A DNA stretch of 50,659 nt from Bacteroidota bacterium (GTDB lineage: Bacteria > Bacteroidota > Bacteroidia > Bacteroidales > Prolixibacteraceae). The notes beneath the pieces were generated by a model that was not told the DNA's origin, did not search any database, and worked only from the letters and a program-made list of their open reading frames with translations. Below, one piece after another: positions 42,228-50,659 of the stretch (position 1 is the first letter of the stretch; each line of letters begins with the position of its first letter). A program made the position numbers and the translations under genes. The stretch is from contig JAUYMU010000044.1 of NCBI GenBank assembly GCA_030698405.1, forward strand, positions 1-50,659, in the 5' to 3' direction.

Positions 42228-42322
42228 AATATCAATTCGATCTATACATTTCGGGCAATCCTGCAAATCCGCTGACGATTATTAATGGATTGCTGGATTT
42301 GACGAGAAAGAGGAAAATCTAA
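42227..42322 (+). repeat. Copy C of the Ehr small-subunit gene 3' end
   Basis: In frame it reads KYQFDLYISGNPANPLTIIN followed by GLLDLTRKRKI and a stop, matching the final 30 residues of the 40076-40828 gene. It differs from copy A at 11 of 62 aligned bases and from copy B at 13, again mostly without changing the protein. The shared 17-base core lies at 42272-42288. It directly follows the HicA remnant. Confidence 0.9.
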
Positions 42323-42364
42323 AAAGGGAGTTTATTTACAGGTTGATGATTTTCAAAGTTGCTT

Positions 42365-42625
42365 TTATTTTTGTTTCCGCCTTACATCAATTCTCGCCTG
42401 CGACATTCGTTCCCGTAGCCCACCTTCCTGTAAAAATTCTTTTTCCAGTGTTTTTAACTGTTTGGCGAGTAAGAAGGAAGTTATATTGATCAAGCCAATC
42501 ATCACATTGGCCGATACTTCTGGATCAGGATTTTCAATGCCTTTCCGGTAGGTTATCAAACGTTCGTAACCACCATGTTTGGGGATAAAACCATCGGGGT
42601 TATATTGTTTATCCATTGGCCTCAT
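42365..42625 (-). CDS. Internally deleted four-helix-bundle suffix protein
   Basis: An 86-residue product. The N-terminus NPDGFIPKHGGYERLITYRK and the C-terminus LLAKQLKTLEKEFLQEGGLR ERMSQARIDVRRKQK are the two ends of a four-helix-bundle protein family (S23-like) that is normally about 180-200 residues long. The two helices between them are missing, yet the frame is kept, so roughly 100 residues were lost in frame. It may be a non-functional remnant or a mini-protein. It lies 43 bases beyond copy C, on the opposite strand, at the edge of the rearranged zone. Confidence 0.65.
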   Translation of the reverse strand: MRPMDKQYNPDGFIPKHGGYERLITYRKGIENPDPEVSANVMIGLINITSFLLAKQLKTLEKEFLQEGGLRERMSQARIDVRRKQK

Positions 42626-42802
42626 TTTTTTTATTTTTCTTATCGTTGGACAATTGTGACTTCGTGGACGGTTAAAGTGTCAAGATTGTCAAATTTGTCC
42701 AACGAAAGTTACTGTTTATTTACCTTATTTTCACAATCTCCGACGCAGTTAACCTTTATAATTCATAAAGAAAATTGCTTTTTATCTATTCCGTCCACAT
42801 AC

Positions 42803-43330
42803 TCACAGTATCTTCTGAAACATCAACTCATTTTTCCAGCCTTCCAAAGTGCGGCGCCAATCTTTTTTTGTGCCGGAAAGTTCAAACCCGTTGTTTTTGA
42901 ACAATTGAATACTTGCCAGGTTGTCAGCAGTAATATTGGCAAACAACTGATGCAAACGAAGATAATTGGCGGCATAGCTGCAAAGTAGTTGAAGGGCATC
43001 ATTGGCATAACCCATTCTGCGGTCTTTTTCATCGTGAATCAGAATGCCCACGCCGGCCCTGAAATGGAAAGGATCAAAATCGAACAGGTCGATGGCGCCG
43101 ACAGCTTTTCCTTCCAGCGTTTCAATAATCATGCGTAGCTGCTTGCTTTCGTAGATGTCGCGCTGCGAGTCCTTGATGTATTTGGCCAGAATATATTTTG
43201 AGAATGGTTCATAAGTGTTGCTCACTTCCCAGATTTCTGCATCGTTTTCCCATTCGTACAACAAGTCGATGTCGTCGGGTTCCAAAGCCCTGAAAAGAAT
43301 TTTGCCAAATTCAAGTTTGTGGTGAATCAT
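42803..43330 (-). CDS. GNAT family N-acetyltransferase
   Basis: A 175-residue cytoplasmic acetyltransferase of the RimJ/RimL or SpeG-like type. It has ILFRALEPDDIDLLYEWEND at the start, VGAIDLFDFDPFHFRAGVGI (strand 4 and the acetyl-CoA pyrophosphate region) and MGYANDALQLLCSYAANYLRLHQL, ending ASIQLFKNNGFELSG. Related enzymes acetylate spermidine or protein N-termini; the substrate here is not determined. It starts within the last four bases of the glycosyltransferase gene (ATGA), so the two are translationally coupled. Confidence 0.9.
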   Translation of the reverse strand: MIHHKLEFGKILFRALEPDDIDLLYEWENDAEIWEVSNTYEPFSKYILAKYIKDSQRDIYESKQLRMIIETLEGKAVGAIDLFDFDPFHFRAGVGILIHDEKDRRMGYANDALQLLCSYAANYLRLHQLFANITADNLASIQLFKNNGFELSGTKKDWRRTLEGWKNELMFQKIL

Positions 43331-45273
43331 GATTTTCCGATATTTCTCCAGGCTTTCAGTACAATTTCAAAATCGTACAATAGCCGGTAATCTTTGGCGT
43401 AAACAATGTTCAGTTCATCCTTCTTTTTCTCCTGAATGTTTTCAGGATAAAGTGAAGCAGGGGAGAGGATGCCTTTTTTTAGCGGCGGCAAATGATCTTG
43501 ATTTCCGGTACAGTAGCCAACCCAGCTCTTTCTTCCGGCGAAAACTTCAAAAATACTTTGGAAGAAACCTGTTTTGGAATGAGTGAACCAAACAATAAAT
43601 GGAGAAAGAAAAAGCAGGGAAGTTGCCATTGCCAGATCGAAAGCACGCTTATTTTGTTTGTTGTTTTCCTTTGCAATTGAGTTGATATGAACCACATACA
43701 AATCGCCGGCAGTAGAAATTGAGTTGCTGCCAATAATTGAAAGGCTTTCGGGCGGTGCAATTTTATAGTCGATGTTCAGATCGCTTAATTCGAGCATAAT
43801 CCTGATTATTTCCTGTGAAGGAATATCTCCGGATGAAAAGATCAGTTCGTCAATTTTATTGATACGGATAATTTCGGGCAGCTGGTGAATATTTCCCAGG
43901 TAAAATTGCTGGTGAACCGAATCATTGGGTGAAACAAATCCAACCACGTCAATATTTAATCCTGATTGGGCTATTAGTTCCGATATTCGTTTTGATTCTT
44001 CCAGCGCAGCTACCAAGGCAATGCGTTTTTGATGGTCGAGCTCAAGTTCCAGTCCGGATACACGCAGTTTATGCAATAAATACCGATAAGATGGCAATGC
44101 CAAAAATGCCCAGCCCGAGCCTAAAAGCAGCAAAGCCCTTGAATAGCGCATACTTTCGTCCACCAGCGAATAAAAAATAAGGATTGAAAGCGTTCCCCAA
44201 AGCAAACCTTTAAAGATTCGCCCGAACTGAATGTTTTTCCGGTAGCCACCGTTCAGCCAGATGCAACTAATCCATATCAGGATATAAATTGGAACTGCAA
44301 AGTGCAAATATTCGGGAGGATAGTAACCCCTTTCATATTTGTACGCTTCCCAATTGGGCAATAAAACTGCAAACCCAATGTAAATCATTAAGGCATCGAT
44401 TGCAGGTAAAATTGCTGATTTGATGAATTGTCCGGTTAGTGTTAAAATAGCCCGGAAGTAAATGGCCAAATTGATCAAAATGGCATACCGGCGGGCATTC
44501 CCTTTCGAAAAGTGTTTCTTCGCAAAGATGATCATCGCATTGTAAAACACTTTCACGTAATTGATACTGCCCTTTTTGGTGCTTTCTCCCTTATAATGGA
44601 TAATGGTTGTTTCGGGGAAGTAATAGTTTTTGTAACCGCCTTTTGTGATGCGGTACGAAAGGTCGATGTCTTCGCCGTACATAAAATAATCTTCGTCGAG
44701 CAATCCAACTTTATCGAGCGTTTCGCGGCGAAGAAGCATAAAAGCGCCTGCTAGCACTTCAACATCGTGAATTAGATCGTTGTCGAGGTAGCCCAGATGA
44801 TACCGGCCAAAACGTTTGGAATGAGGGAAAAGGCTTGAAAAGCCGAACATTTTCCAGAAAGCAACTTCAGGAGTTGGTAAACCGCGTTTCGATTCAGGTA
44901 AAAACCTGCCTTTGCCATCGATCATTTTTACGCCCAACCCACCGGCTTCAGGCGTTTTGTCCATAAATTGAACGATCTTCAGGAAGCAGTCTTCCTCAAC
45001 AACAGTATCCGGATTCAGGAGTAAAATGTATTCTCCTTTGGCAATTCTGATAGCCTGGTTGTTGGCTTTTGAAAAACCTACATTTTCTTTGTTGGCGATC
45101 AATGTTGCCTCTGGAAATTTTTCGGCAACCATCTGGCAGGAACCATCAACCGAATCGTTGTCAACGATGATAATTTCGGAACTTATCTTCGATGCAGCTT
45201 TATAAGCGGCATATAGACACTGCTCCAGAAAATATTTTACGTTGTAATTGACAATGATCACGGTTAATTTCAT
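43327..45273 (-). CDS. GT2 glycosyltransferase with sugar-transferase-like C-terminal half
   Basis: A 648-residue membrane protein. Residues 1-250 are a family 2 glycosyltransferase: TVIIVNYNVKYFLEQCL, IIIVDNDSVDGS and the DXD-like NPDTVVEEDC, ending with DEDYFMYGEDIDLSYRITKGG. Four membrane helices follow (about 275-410), then a soluble nucleotide-binding-like stretch, then KRAFDLAMATSLLFLSPF, the membrane anchor of WbaP/WcaJ-type phosphosugar transferases. The catalytic motifs of those transferases are not visible, and only a fragment GRKSWVGYC remains. The protein probably builds a surface polysaccharide. Confidence 0.88.
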   Translation of the reverse strand: MKLTVIIVNYNVKYFLEQCLYAAYKAASKISSEIIIVDNDSVDGSCQMVAEKFPEATLIANKENVGFSKANNQAIRIAKGEYILLLNPDTVVEEDCFLKIVQFMDKTPEAGGLGVKMIDGKGRFLPESKRGLPTPEVAFWKMFGFSSLFPHSKRFGRYHLGYLDNDLIHDVEVLAGAFMLLRRETLDKVGLLDEDYFMYGEDIDLSYRITKGGYKNYYFPETTIIHYKGESTKKGSINYVKVFYNAMIIFAKKHFSKGNARRYAILINLAIYFRAILTLTGQFIKSAILPAIDALMIYIGFAVLLPNWEAYKYERGYYPPEYLHFAVPIYILIWISCIWLNGGYRKNIQFGRIFKGLLWGTLSILIFYSLVDESMRYSRALLLLGSGWAFLALPSYRYLLHKLRVSGLELELDHQKRIALVAALEESKRISELIAQSGLNIDVVGFVSPNDSVHQQFYLGNIHQLPEIIRINKIDELIFSSGDIPSQEIIRIMLELSDLNIDYKIAPPESLSIIGSNSISTAGDLYVVHINSIAKENNKQNKRAFDLAMATSLLFLSPFIVWFTHSKTGFFQSIFEVFAGRKSWVGYCTGNQDHLPPLKKGILSPASLYPENIQEKKKDELNIVYAKDYRLLYDFEIVLKAWRNIGKS

Positions 45274-45294
45274 CAGGTTTCTATTTTATTTTAG

Positions 45295-45366
45295 AACCAC
45301 ATAGACACATAGGGCACCTAGTTTTTTTAAATTCATTTTCTATGCGTTCTATGTGTCTATGTGGTT
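45295..45366. repeat. Long-arm inverted repeat between recR and glycosyltransferase genes
   Basis: AACCACATAGACACATAG (45295-45312) pairs exactly with CTATGTGTCTATGTGGTT (45349-45366), with 36 bases between. The CATAGACACATAG unit is a familiar dispersed Bacteroidota repeat. It lies between the recR stop and the GT2 start and would make a hairpin in the recR transcript, followed on the plus strand by a T-run. Confidence 0.8.
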
Positions 45367-45387
45367 TTTTTCCTTTTTTTCTTTTTC

Positions 45388-46014
45388 TTATTGAATTATT
45401 GAATCCTCAAAGTTCATCCGGTTAACGATCGAACGACCCAGCGTAACTTCATCAGTATATTCCAGTTCGTCGCCAATCGAAACGCCACGGGCGAGGGTCG
45501 ATATTTTTACATCCAGGTTTTTAAGCTTTTTGAAAATAAAAAAGTTGGTGGTATCGCCTTCCATGGTGGTACTCAGGGCCAAAATAATCTCATCAATTCC
45601 ACCTTCGTTTACACGGCCAACCAGCGAATCAACCTCAAGGTCAGAAGGGCCGATCCCATCCATTGGCGAGATAATCCCTCCCAAAACATGGTACAATCCG
45701 TTGAACTGATGGGTGTTTTCGATGGCCATTACATCTTTTATGTTTTCGACTACACAGATGAACGATTTGTTGCGCGATGGATTTGAGCAGATATTGCAAA
45801 CATCGGTATCCGAAATGTTGTGGCAAACGCGGCAGTGTTTTACTTCGGAACGTAACTGGAGGAGGCTGTTGGCGAATATCTCCACTTCATGAACTTCTTG
45901 TTTCAGGATGTGAAGAACCAGGCGCAGCGCCGATTTTCGGCCAATACCCGGAAGTTTGGCGAATTCGTTCACTGCATTTTCCAATAATCTGGAGGGAAAC
46001 CGGTCGAGGTGCAT
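45388..46014 (-). CDS. recR: Recombination mediator RecR
   Basis: A 208-residue protein of standard length. It has the helix-hairpin-helix [20 protein letters not shown] (residues about 16-35), a C4 zinc finger ([18 protein letters not shown], cysteines at about 57, 60, 69 and 72), the Toprim domain with [16 protein letters not shown] and the Walker-like [12 protein letters not shown]. RecR loads RecA onto gapped DNA with RecO. Gene order does not include dnaX here, which usually precedes recR in other phyla. Confidence 0.96.
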   Translation of the reverse strand: MHLDRFPSRLLENAVNEFAKLPGIGRKSALRLVLHILKQEVHEVEIFANSLLQLRSEVKHCRVCHNISDTDVCNICSNPSRNKSFICVVENIKDVMAIENTHQFNGLYHVLGGIISPMDGIGPSDLEVDSLVGRVNEGGIDEIILALSTTMEGDTTNFFIFKKLKNLDVKISTLARGVSIGDELEYTDEVTLGRSIVNRMNFEDSIIQ

Positions 46015-46036
46015 ATTCCATTTCTTTTGTAAGCCT

Positions 46037-46044
46037 CAAATTTA
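46037..46044 (-). promoter_or_regulatory. Candidate -7 box of recR
   Basis: TAAATTTG on the minus strand matches TAnnTTTG and lies 23 bases before the recR ATG. No -33 element at proper spacing was seen. Confidence 0.3.
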
Positions 46045-46089
46045 ATCAGCGAATTTTAATAAACAGAATCTGCGCTCAATTTTAAGGGA

Positions 46090-48681
46090 TTATTTATTCA
46101 GGTATTTAGCAACAGTGGTCAAAACATCGTCCATTCTGATGGGTTTTACAAGCACATCGTTGCATCCCGAATCCAGACATTTCTGCTTATCGTCGGCCAT
46201 TGCATAGGCTGTTTGGGCGATGATCGGAATAGAAAGGTCTTTCAGCCTGATTTGGGAGGTTGCTTCGTAACCGCTTATCTCGGGTAATTGAATGTCCATC
46301 AGGATAAGATCAATTTTTGTGGCGTTGAAAATATTCAAAACATCAATTCCGTCTTTTGCCCATACAACATTGGCCCCGGTTTTTTCGAGTATGCTATTCA
46401 GATATTCATAATTGTATGGAGTGTCTTCTGCAATCATGATGGTGTAATTGCTGAAATTATATTTCCGCTGTGTTTGAGATTTAACTGCTGATCGGACCAT
46501 TGGGATTTTTATTTTATCGTAAGGCAAAGTCAGATAGAAGACACTTCCTTCACCCGGAACAGATTTTACATTGATACTTCCACCAAGCAACAATGCAAGA
46601 TCTTTGCAAATGGACAGTCCAAGTCCTGAACCTGCTTCGGATGGACTTGTTTCTTCGGAATAATTGAAACGTTTAAAAATATTTTTAAGCCGTTCGGCCG
46701 GAATTCCTTCTCCGGTATCCGAAACAAAGAATCTCAGTTTATTATCTGCGAGTATGTTGTAGCCAATTTCAATGTTTCCGGTTTCGGTATATTTTAAGGC
46801 ATTCAGGTATAAATTGTTTAAAATTTGTTTTAACCGGTATGGGTCGGTAAAAATTACATCGTGATGCGCTTCTTCAGGAAGTTGAAAAATCAGTTCCATG
46901 TTTCTTTTTTGTTTACGCCTCAGATAATTGTTATAAGTCATTTCAAGTTCAGCAAACAAATCACCCAGAGAACAAGCTTCCTTTTTAATTTTCAGTTCGT
47001 TGGCCTCTATTTTTGCAACGTCTATAATATCGTCAATCAGCCGAAGCAATGCCTGGCTGTTTTCTTCAATAATTTCTGAATATTTATTTCGCTTTTGTAT
47101 CGGCAATTCATCGTTTTTCATCAATTCGCTAAATCCAATAATCGTGTTGATCGGTGTCCTGATTTCGTGACTCATATTGGATAAGAAATGATTCTTGTAG
47201 TTATTGGCAATTTCGGCATCTTGTTTTGCTTTTTTCAGATCCCGTTCAATTTTCTTCAGATAGGTAATGTTTTCTGCAATTTTTACATAATGCGTAATGT
47301 TGCCAAAGCTATTTCTGATGGGCGAGATGCTTGCTAATTCCCAGTAATATTCGCCTGTCTTTTTTCGGTTTTTAAATTCTCCCTGCCATTCGTTTCCATC
47401 GCTGACGGTTTTCCATAGTTTTTCGTAAAAGCTTGGCGGTTGAAATCCAGACTTCAGGATATTGGGTTTTTTACCAAGTATTTCCTGATCGCTCCAGCCC
47501 GTAATTTTGCAAAAGGCGGGGTTAAAGAATTCGATGTATCCTTCAGTGTCGGTAATTATCACTGCAATTGGACTCTGGAGTATGGCCTGATGAAGTTTTT
47601 TATATTCGCTGGCTGATTTTTTTTCTTCCGTGATGTCACGATGAACGCCAAACATCCGGATGGCTTTTCCATTTTCGTCGCGTATTACTGAAGCACGACT
47701 TTTAATCCAGGCATAGTTTCCTTTTTTGTGCAACATTCTGAATTCTGCTTCATAAATAAGCGAATCGCTATTTAGAAAATTATTCATAAAATAAACCATT
47801 CTGTCTTTGTCCAACGGATGGATCATATCAAGCCAGGCAGAGTAATTGTCGGGAATTTCGTCAGGGTAATATCCGAGCATTGATTTCCATCTTCTGGAAT
47901 AGAATGTTTTTCCGGTGCCAACCATATAGTCCCAAATTCCCAGGTCGGCCGCTTCGGTGGCCAGCAGGAAACGCTGTTCGCTATCCTGAAGTTTTTCTTC
48001 GGTTTTTACCAGGCGGCTTACATTTTTCAGAATGATAAGTACTGATTGCTGATGATCGGCCGGGTCAATTTCAGGGATAAAAGTCATGTTCCACCAAGTT
48101 GTTCCATCAGGTTTTTTTAAACTGATATTTTCTTTGATCTTTTTTTGAAGCTGGAATGCCTGATTGATCAGTTGGACAACATTTGCGGTTTGATCACCAA
48201 ATAAGCCAATTTCTTCAATTGATTTTCCTTTTACATTGGCCGCTTTTATGCCCAGTTTTGAATAACATTTTTTTGAAATATAGCTTACTTGTATATCAGG
48301 ATTTATCCGGATAATTAAATCCTGTATTTTTTCTGGAAGCGACTGGTAGTCAATGCTTATTGCTGCATGTATTTCTTCTAAGCTTATGATTGTCAATCCA
48401 GACGAGAGGGAAGTTACTGTAACGTTTAGGATTGTTTTTTTTCGGTCGTGTGAAAAATTTCTGATTTGCCGGGCTTTTATAGCCGGTAAAATTTCCTGTT
48501 TAAAAAATGAACGGGTATTTTTCTTCAGAACTTCAATGATATGAAGAAAACTTTCATCCGGATCAAATTCATCAATTTGCAGAATTTTATTTATTTCACC
48601 TGAAATTTCCAGAATTTTCAGATGTTCGTCGATTTTAATGTAGCCTGAAATATATTCAGTATTTTGGGTTTGAGGAAACAT
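46090..48681 (-). CDS. Multi-PAS hybrid histidine kinase
   Basis: An 863-residue soluble protein with no membrane helix. It has three PAS domains: about 115-225 (SLPEKIQDLIIRINPDIQVS), about 235-350 (RFLLATEAADLGIWDYMVGT, a PAS fold with a PAC segment) and about 365-480 (SPIAVIITDTEGYIEFFNPA). HisKA follows with SHEIRTPINTIIGF (His about residue 510), HATPase with YLNALKYTE, DTGEGIP and GSGLGLSICKDLALLLG, and a C-terminal receiver with MDIQLPEISGYEAT. A ligand or redox signal in the cytoplasm is likely, since the sensor is not membrane-bound. It resembles the kinase at 26525 in layout but has the sensor domains that one lacks. No response regulator gene adjoins it. Confidence 0.93.
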   Translation of the reverse strand: MFPQTQNTEYISGYIKIDEHLKILEISGEINKILQIDEFDPDESFLHIIEVLKKNTRSFFKQEILPAIKARQIRNFSHDRKKTILNVTVTSLSSGLTIISLEEIHAAISIDYQSLPEKIQDLIIRINPDIQVSYISKKCYSKLGIKAANVKGKSIEEIGLFGDQTANVVQLINQAFQLQKKIKENISLKKPDGTTWWNMTFIPEIDPADHQQSVLIILKNVSRLVKTEEKLQDSEQRFLLATEAADLGIWDYMVGTGKTFYSRRWKSMLGYYPDEIPDNYSAWLDMIHPLDKDRMVYFMNNFLNSDSLIYEAEFRMLHKKGNYAWIKSRASVIRDENGKAIRMFGVHRDITEEKKSASEYKKLHQAILQSPIAVIITDTEGYIEFFNPAFCKITGWSDQEILGKKPNILKSGFQPPSFYEKLWKTVSDGNEWQGEFKNRKKTGEYYWELASISPIRNSFGNITHYVKIAENITYLKKIERDLKKAKQDAEIANNYKNHFLSNMSHEIRTPINTIIGFSELMKNDELPIQKRNKYSEIIEENSQALLRLIDDIIDVAKIEANELKIKKEACSLGDLFAELEMTYNNYLRRKQKRNMELIFQLPEEAHHDVIFTDPYRLKQILNNLYLNALKYTETGNIEIGYNILADNKLRFFVSDTGEGIPAERLKNIFKRFNYSEETSPSEAGSGLGLSICKDLALLLGGSINVKSVPGEGSVFYLTLPYDKIKIPMVRSAVKSQTQRKYNFSNYTIMIAEDTPYNYEYLNSILEKTGANVVWAKDGIDVLNIFNATKIDLILMDIQLPEISGYEATSQIRLKDLSIPIIAQTAYAMADDKQKCLDSGCNDVLVKPIRMDDVLTTVAKYLNK

Positions 48682-48730
48682 ATCAGCTTATGTTGTTAAT
48701 GTACCTTAAAAATAAGAAATTAAAGTGTTA

Positions 48731-48759
48731 CAAACATAGTGCCTTCGGGTTTTTTCCAA
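48731..48759 (-). promoter_or_regulatory. Candidate promoter of the PAS kinase gene
   Basis: On the minus strand TATGTTTG (48738-48731) fits the -7 consensus and TTG (48759-48757) lies 18 bases upstream, the same spacing as in the ECF sigma promoter at 11700. The ATG is 50 bases downstream. Confidence 0.5.
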
Positions 48760-48845
48760 TATATTTTTATAAGCTTTATTTAATTATGGAATTTCAGCAA
48801 CTCCTTATTATTTCTTTAAACAGAGTATAACATCTGAAAGTTTTA

Positions 48846-50483
48846 TCAGGCGTAATAAAGAAAACGCTTAATTTTCTGTGTTGGTGTTTTTTCAAACGGA
48901 ATTGGCTGCAATACAATGCGTTGAATTTTCGAGAAATTATTCACTTCCTCGTTAACCTTGCTTTGTATTTCCTTCAGAATTTCTTCCGCTTTCTCCTGAA
49001 GAAACGATACTGCCTCAGATTTCATGTCCTGGTATTTTTTTTCGAGTTCTTCCATATTCAAATGTACCATCGCTACCAACCGGCCTTTTTGCTGAACCAC
49101 CAGTGATTCAAGTACATATTCCATGCGGTTTATCACCGACTCAATTTCTTCAGGATAGATGTTTTCGCCACTGGCACCAACAATCATGTTTTTGATACGC
49201 CCTTTGATGTAAAGGTTGCCGCTTTTGTCGAAATAACCCAGATCTCCGGTTTTTAGCCATCCGTCTTCGGTAAAAGTTTCTTTTGTTATTTCAGGTTCTT
49301 TGTAGTAGCCCTGCATCACGTTTTCACCTTTGGCCTGAATTTCTCCCCGCCCGGTTTTTTTGTCAGCATTGGCAATTCGTAATTGAACGCCTGGCATGGC
49401 TGGTCCGGTTGACAGAAACTTGGTTTTACCCACACCTGCTCCTGCCAGCAATGGCGACGATTCGGTCATTCCGTAGCCAATAGCAAGAGGAAATCCGCCT
49501 TCCATAAGGAAGCGTTCAACATTGTCGTCGAGTTTCGCGCCACCGATTCCGAAGAACTTTAATTTACCGCCAAATGTTTCATACAGCTTTTTACCTGCTA
49601 CTTTGTGCAATACTTTTCTGAAAGGTGGAACCTTATACAAGACACGTGTAATGAATTTGCTGTTGATTTGAGGTAATATTTTGGTTTTGTATATCTTTTC
49701 AACAATCAGCGGCACAATTAACATGATAGTCGGACGAACTTGTTTGAGTGCGGCAAGCAAAACCGATGCAACTGGTGGTTTTTGCAGATAGTGAACCGAA
49801 GCGCCATACTTCAAAGGCAGCATAAGAACCAGAGTGTTTTCGAGTGTATGCGAAAGCGGAAGTATAGAAAGAAAGCGGTCGGTTGGGAATATGTTCTGAA
49901 TTAACCAACATTGCTGAGCAGTCCAAACAATATTTTTATGGGTCAGCATCACGCCTTTTGACTTGCCGGTTGTGCCTGAAGTATAAATGATGGAAGCCAA
50001 ATCCTGTTCTGCAATTTTTTCATAGATGAAATGTGCTGCATCCATTTCATCGAAAACAGGTGGAGAAGTTGCTGATACAACTTCAAATTTTTCAATCTGA
50101 ATGACTGTCATTCCCGGGACAGGTTCCAGTTTGGCGTTCAGGGATTCTGAAACATAAACTACAGATACCTCTGCATGGTCAAGAATGTTTTTTATTTCGT
50201 TTGGGTGAAAATCAGGCAGGATAGGAACAACAACTGCACCTGTAATGCTGGCGGCAAAAAATGCAATTCCCCATTGCGGCATGTTCAGGCTCAAAATACC
50301 AACTTTATCGCCTTTTTTAACTCCAATTGCCTGAAGTTGAAGCGCAGCCTTTTTTACATCAACCTCAAGTTGTGCATAGGTTCTGTTTTCTTCACCGACA
50401 AATACCAGTGACTGGTTTGATGCAAAGTCTTTGAAACTTGCTTGCAACATAGCAGGAATCGTCAAAAAGTCAAGCCTTCCCAT
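48846..50483 (-). CDS. AMP-forming long-chain acyl-CoA synthetase
   Basis: I start at ATG 50483 (MGRLDFLTIPAMLQ), giving 545 residues; an in-frame upstream start would add a 15-residue extension without conservation. The ANL-superfamily motifs are complete: P-loop IIYTSGTTGKSKGVMLTHKN (residues about 169-188), YGMTESSP (about 336-343), GWLKTGDLGYFD (about 412-423) and the hinge/lysine region IVGASGENIYPEEIE with the final TQKIKRF, whose Lys is catalytic. The enzyme activates a fatty acid to acyl-CoA. It stands alone; the 176 bases upstream contain only AT-rich sequence. Confidence 0.9.
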   Translation of the reverse strand: MGRLDFLTIPAMLQASFKDFASNQSLVFVGEENRTYAQLEVDVKKAALQLQAIGVKKGDKVGILSLNMPQWGIAFFAASITGAVVVPILPDFHPNEIKNILDHAEVSVVYVSESLNAKLEPVPGMTVIQIEKFEVVSATSPPVFDEMDAAHFIYEKIAEQDLASIIYTSGTTGKSKGVMLTHKNIVWTAQQCWLIQNIFPTDRFLSILPLSHTLENTLVLMLPLKYGASVHYLQKPPVASVLLAALKQVRPTIMLIVPLIVEKIYKTKILPQINSKFITRVLYKVPPFRKVLHKVAGKKLYETFGGKLKFFGIGGAKLDDNVERFLMEGGFPLAIGYGMTESSPLLAGAGVGKTKFLSTGPAMPGVQLRIANADKKTGRGEIQAKGENVMQGYYKEPEITKETFTEDGWLKTGDLGYFDKSGNLYIKGRIKNMIVGASGENIYPEEIESVINRMEYVLESLVVQQKGRLVAMVHLNMEELEKKYQDMKSEAVSFLQEKAEEILKEIQSKVNEEVNNFSKIQRIVLQPIPFEKTPTQKIKRFLYYA

Positions 50484-50659
50484 AATTTGATGTTTTATTA
50501 AACGATTATTTTCTAATATAACTAACATTTCGGAGGAGCTAAATGCTTGATAATCAGCATTTGCATATTATTATTAAATAACGTTAAATATCTGATATTT
50601 AATGAATTAAATTTACTAAAAAGTTGCATATTTCGACATAAGTCACTATATTTGAAGTG

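Noticed and set aside
45295-45366. Insertion sequence ends
   Set aside because: The arms enclose only 36 bases and no transposase, so it is a hairpin repeat and not an IS.

Overview
The window comes from a Bacteroidota chromosome, most likely order Bacteroidales or Marinilabiliales. The evidence is a SusC/SusD pair with ECF sigma and FecR regulators, TAnnTTTG-type -7 boxes, weak Shine-Dalgarno sequences, many Tat/Sec-exported sugar enzymes and abundant palindromic intergenic repeats. I see no rRNA, tRNA, CRISPR array or insertion sequence. The species cannot be named from the sequence alone.

Layout. 1-11659 (all minus): a polysaccharide utilization locus. It runs ECF sigma, FecR anti-sigma, STN-containing SusC, SusD, a GH78 alpha-L-rhamnosidase and a GH106-type rhamnosidase that leaves the window, so the target is probably a rhamnose-rich glycan. 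11746-13597: a ThuA-like secreted protein and the 23S rRNA methyltransferase RlmF. 13816-22416: an Anbu system made of a large transglutaminase/DUF2126 protein (plus strand) and a convergent minus-strand operon (ATP-grasp, alpha-E, transglutaminase, Anbu proteasome-like protease). A ParE-type toxin-antitoxin (TA) pair and an orphan antitoxin beside a decayed toxin lie between them. 22709-32635: a broken M23-like gene, a CAP protein, a creatininase-family hydrolase, a Tat-exported Gfo/Idh oxidoreductase, a sensorless hybrid kinase divergent from an XRE regulator, a GH127-type arabinofuranosidase operon and a lipoprotein isoaspartate methyltransferase.

33478-40828: a six-gene operon for a membrane complex related to group 4 hydrogenases and complex I. 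The catalytic subunit lacks all four Ni-Fe cysteines, and the NuoB-like subunit lacks three of the four cysteines expected for its own cluster, so this is an energy-converting-hydrogenase-related (Ehr-type) complex and not a hydrogenase. Directly downstream, the last ~25 codons of its final gene recur twice, once after a HEPN/MNT TA pair and once after a HicB gene with a HicA remnant. This looks like repeated insertion of TA cassettes into the 3' end of a protein gene, and it is the most unusual structure in the window.

42365-50483 (all minus): an internally deleted four-helix-bundle protein, a GNAT acetyltransferase, a GT2 glycosyltransferase fused to a sugar-transferase-like region, RecR, a multi-PAS hybrid kinase and a long-chain acyl-CoA synthetase. 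Longer intergenic spaces are mostly occupied by perfect or near-perfect inverted repeats of several sequence families, listed separately.
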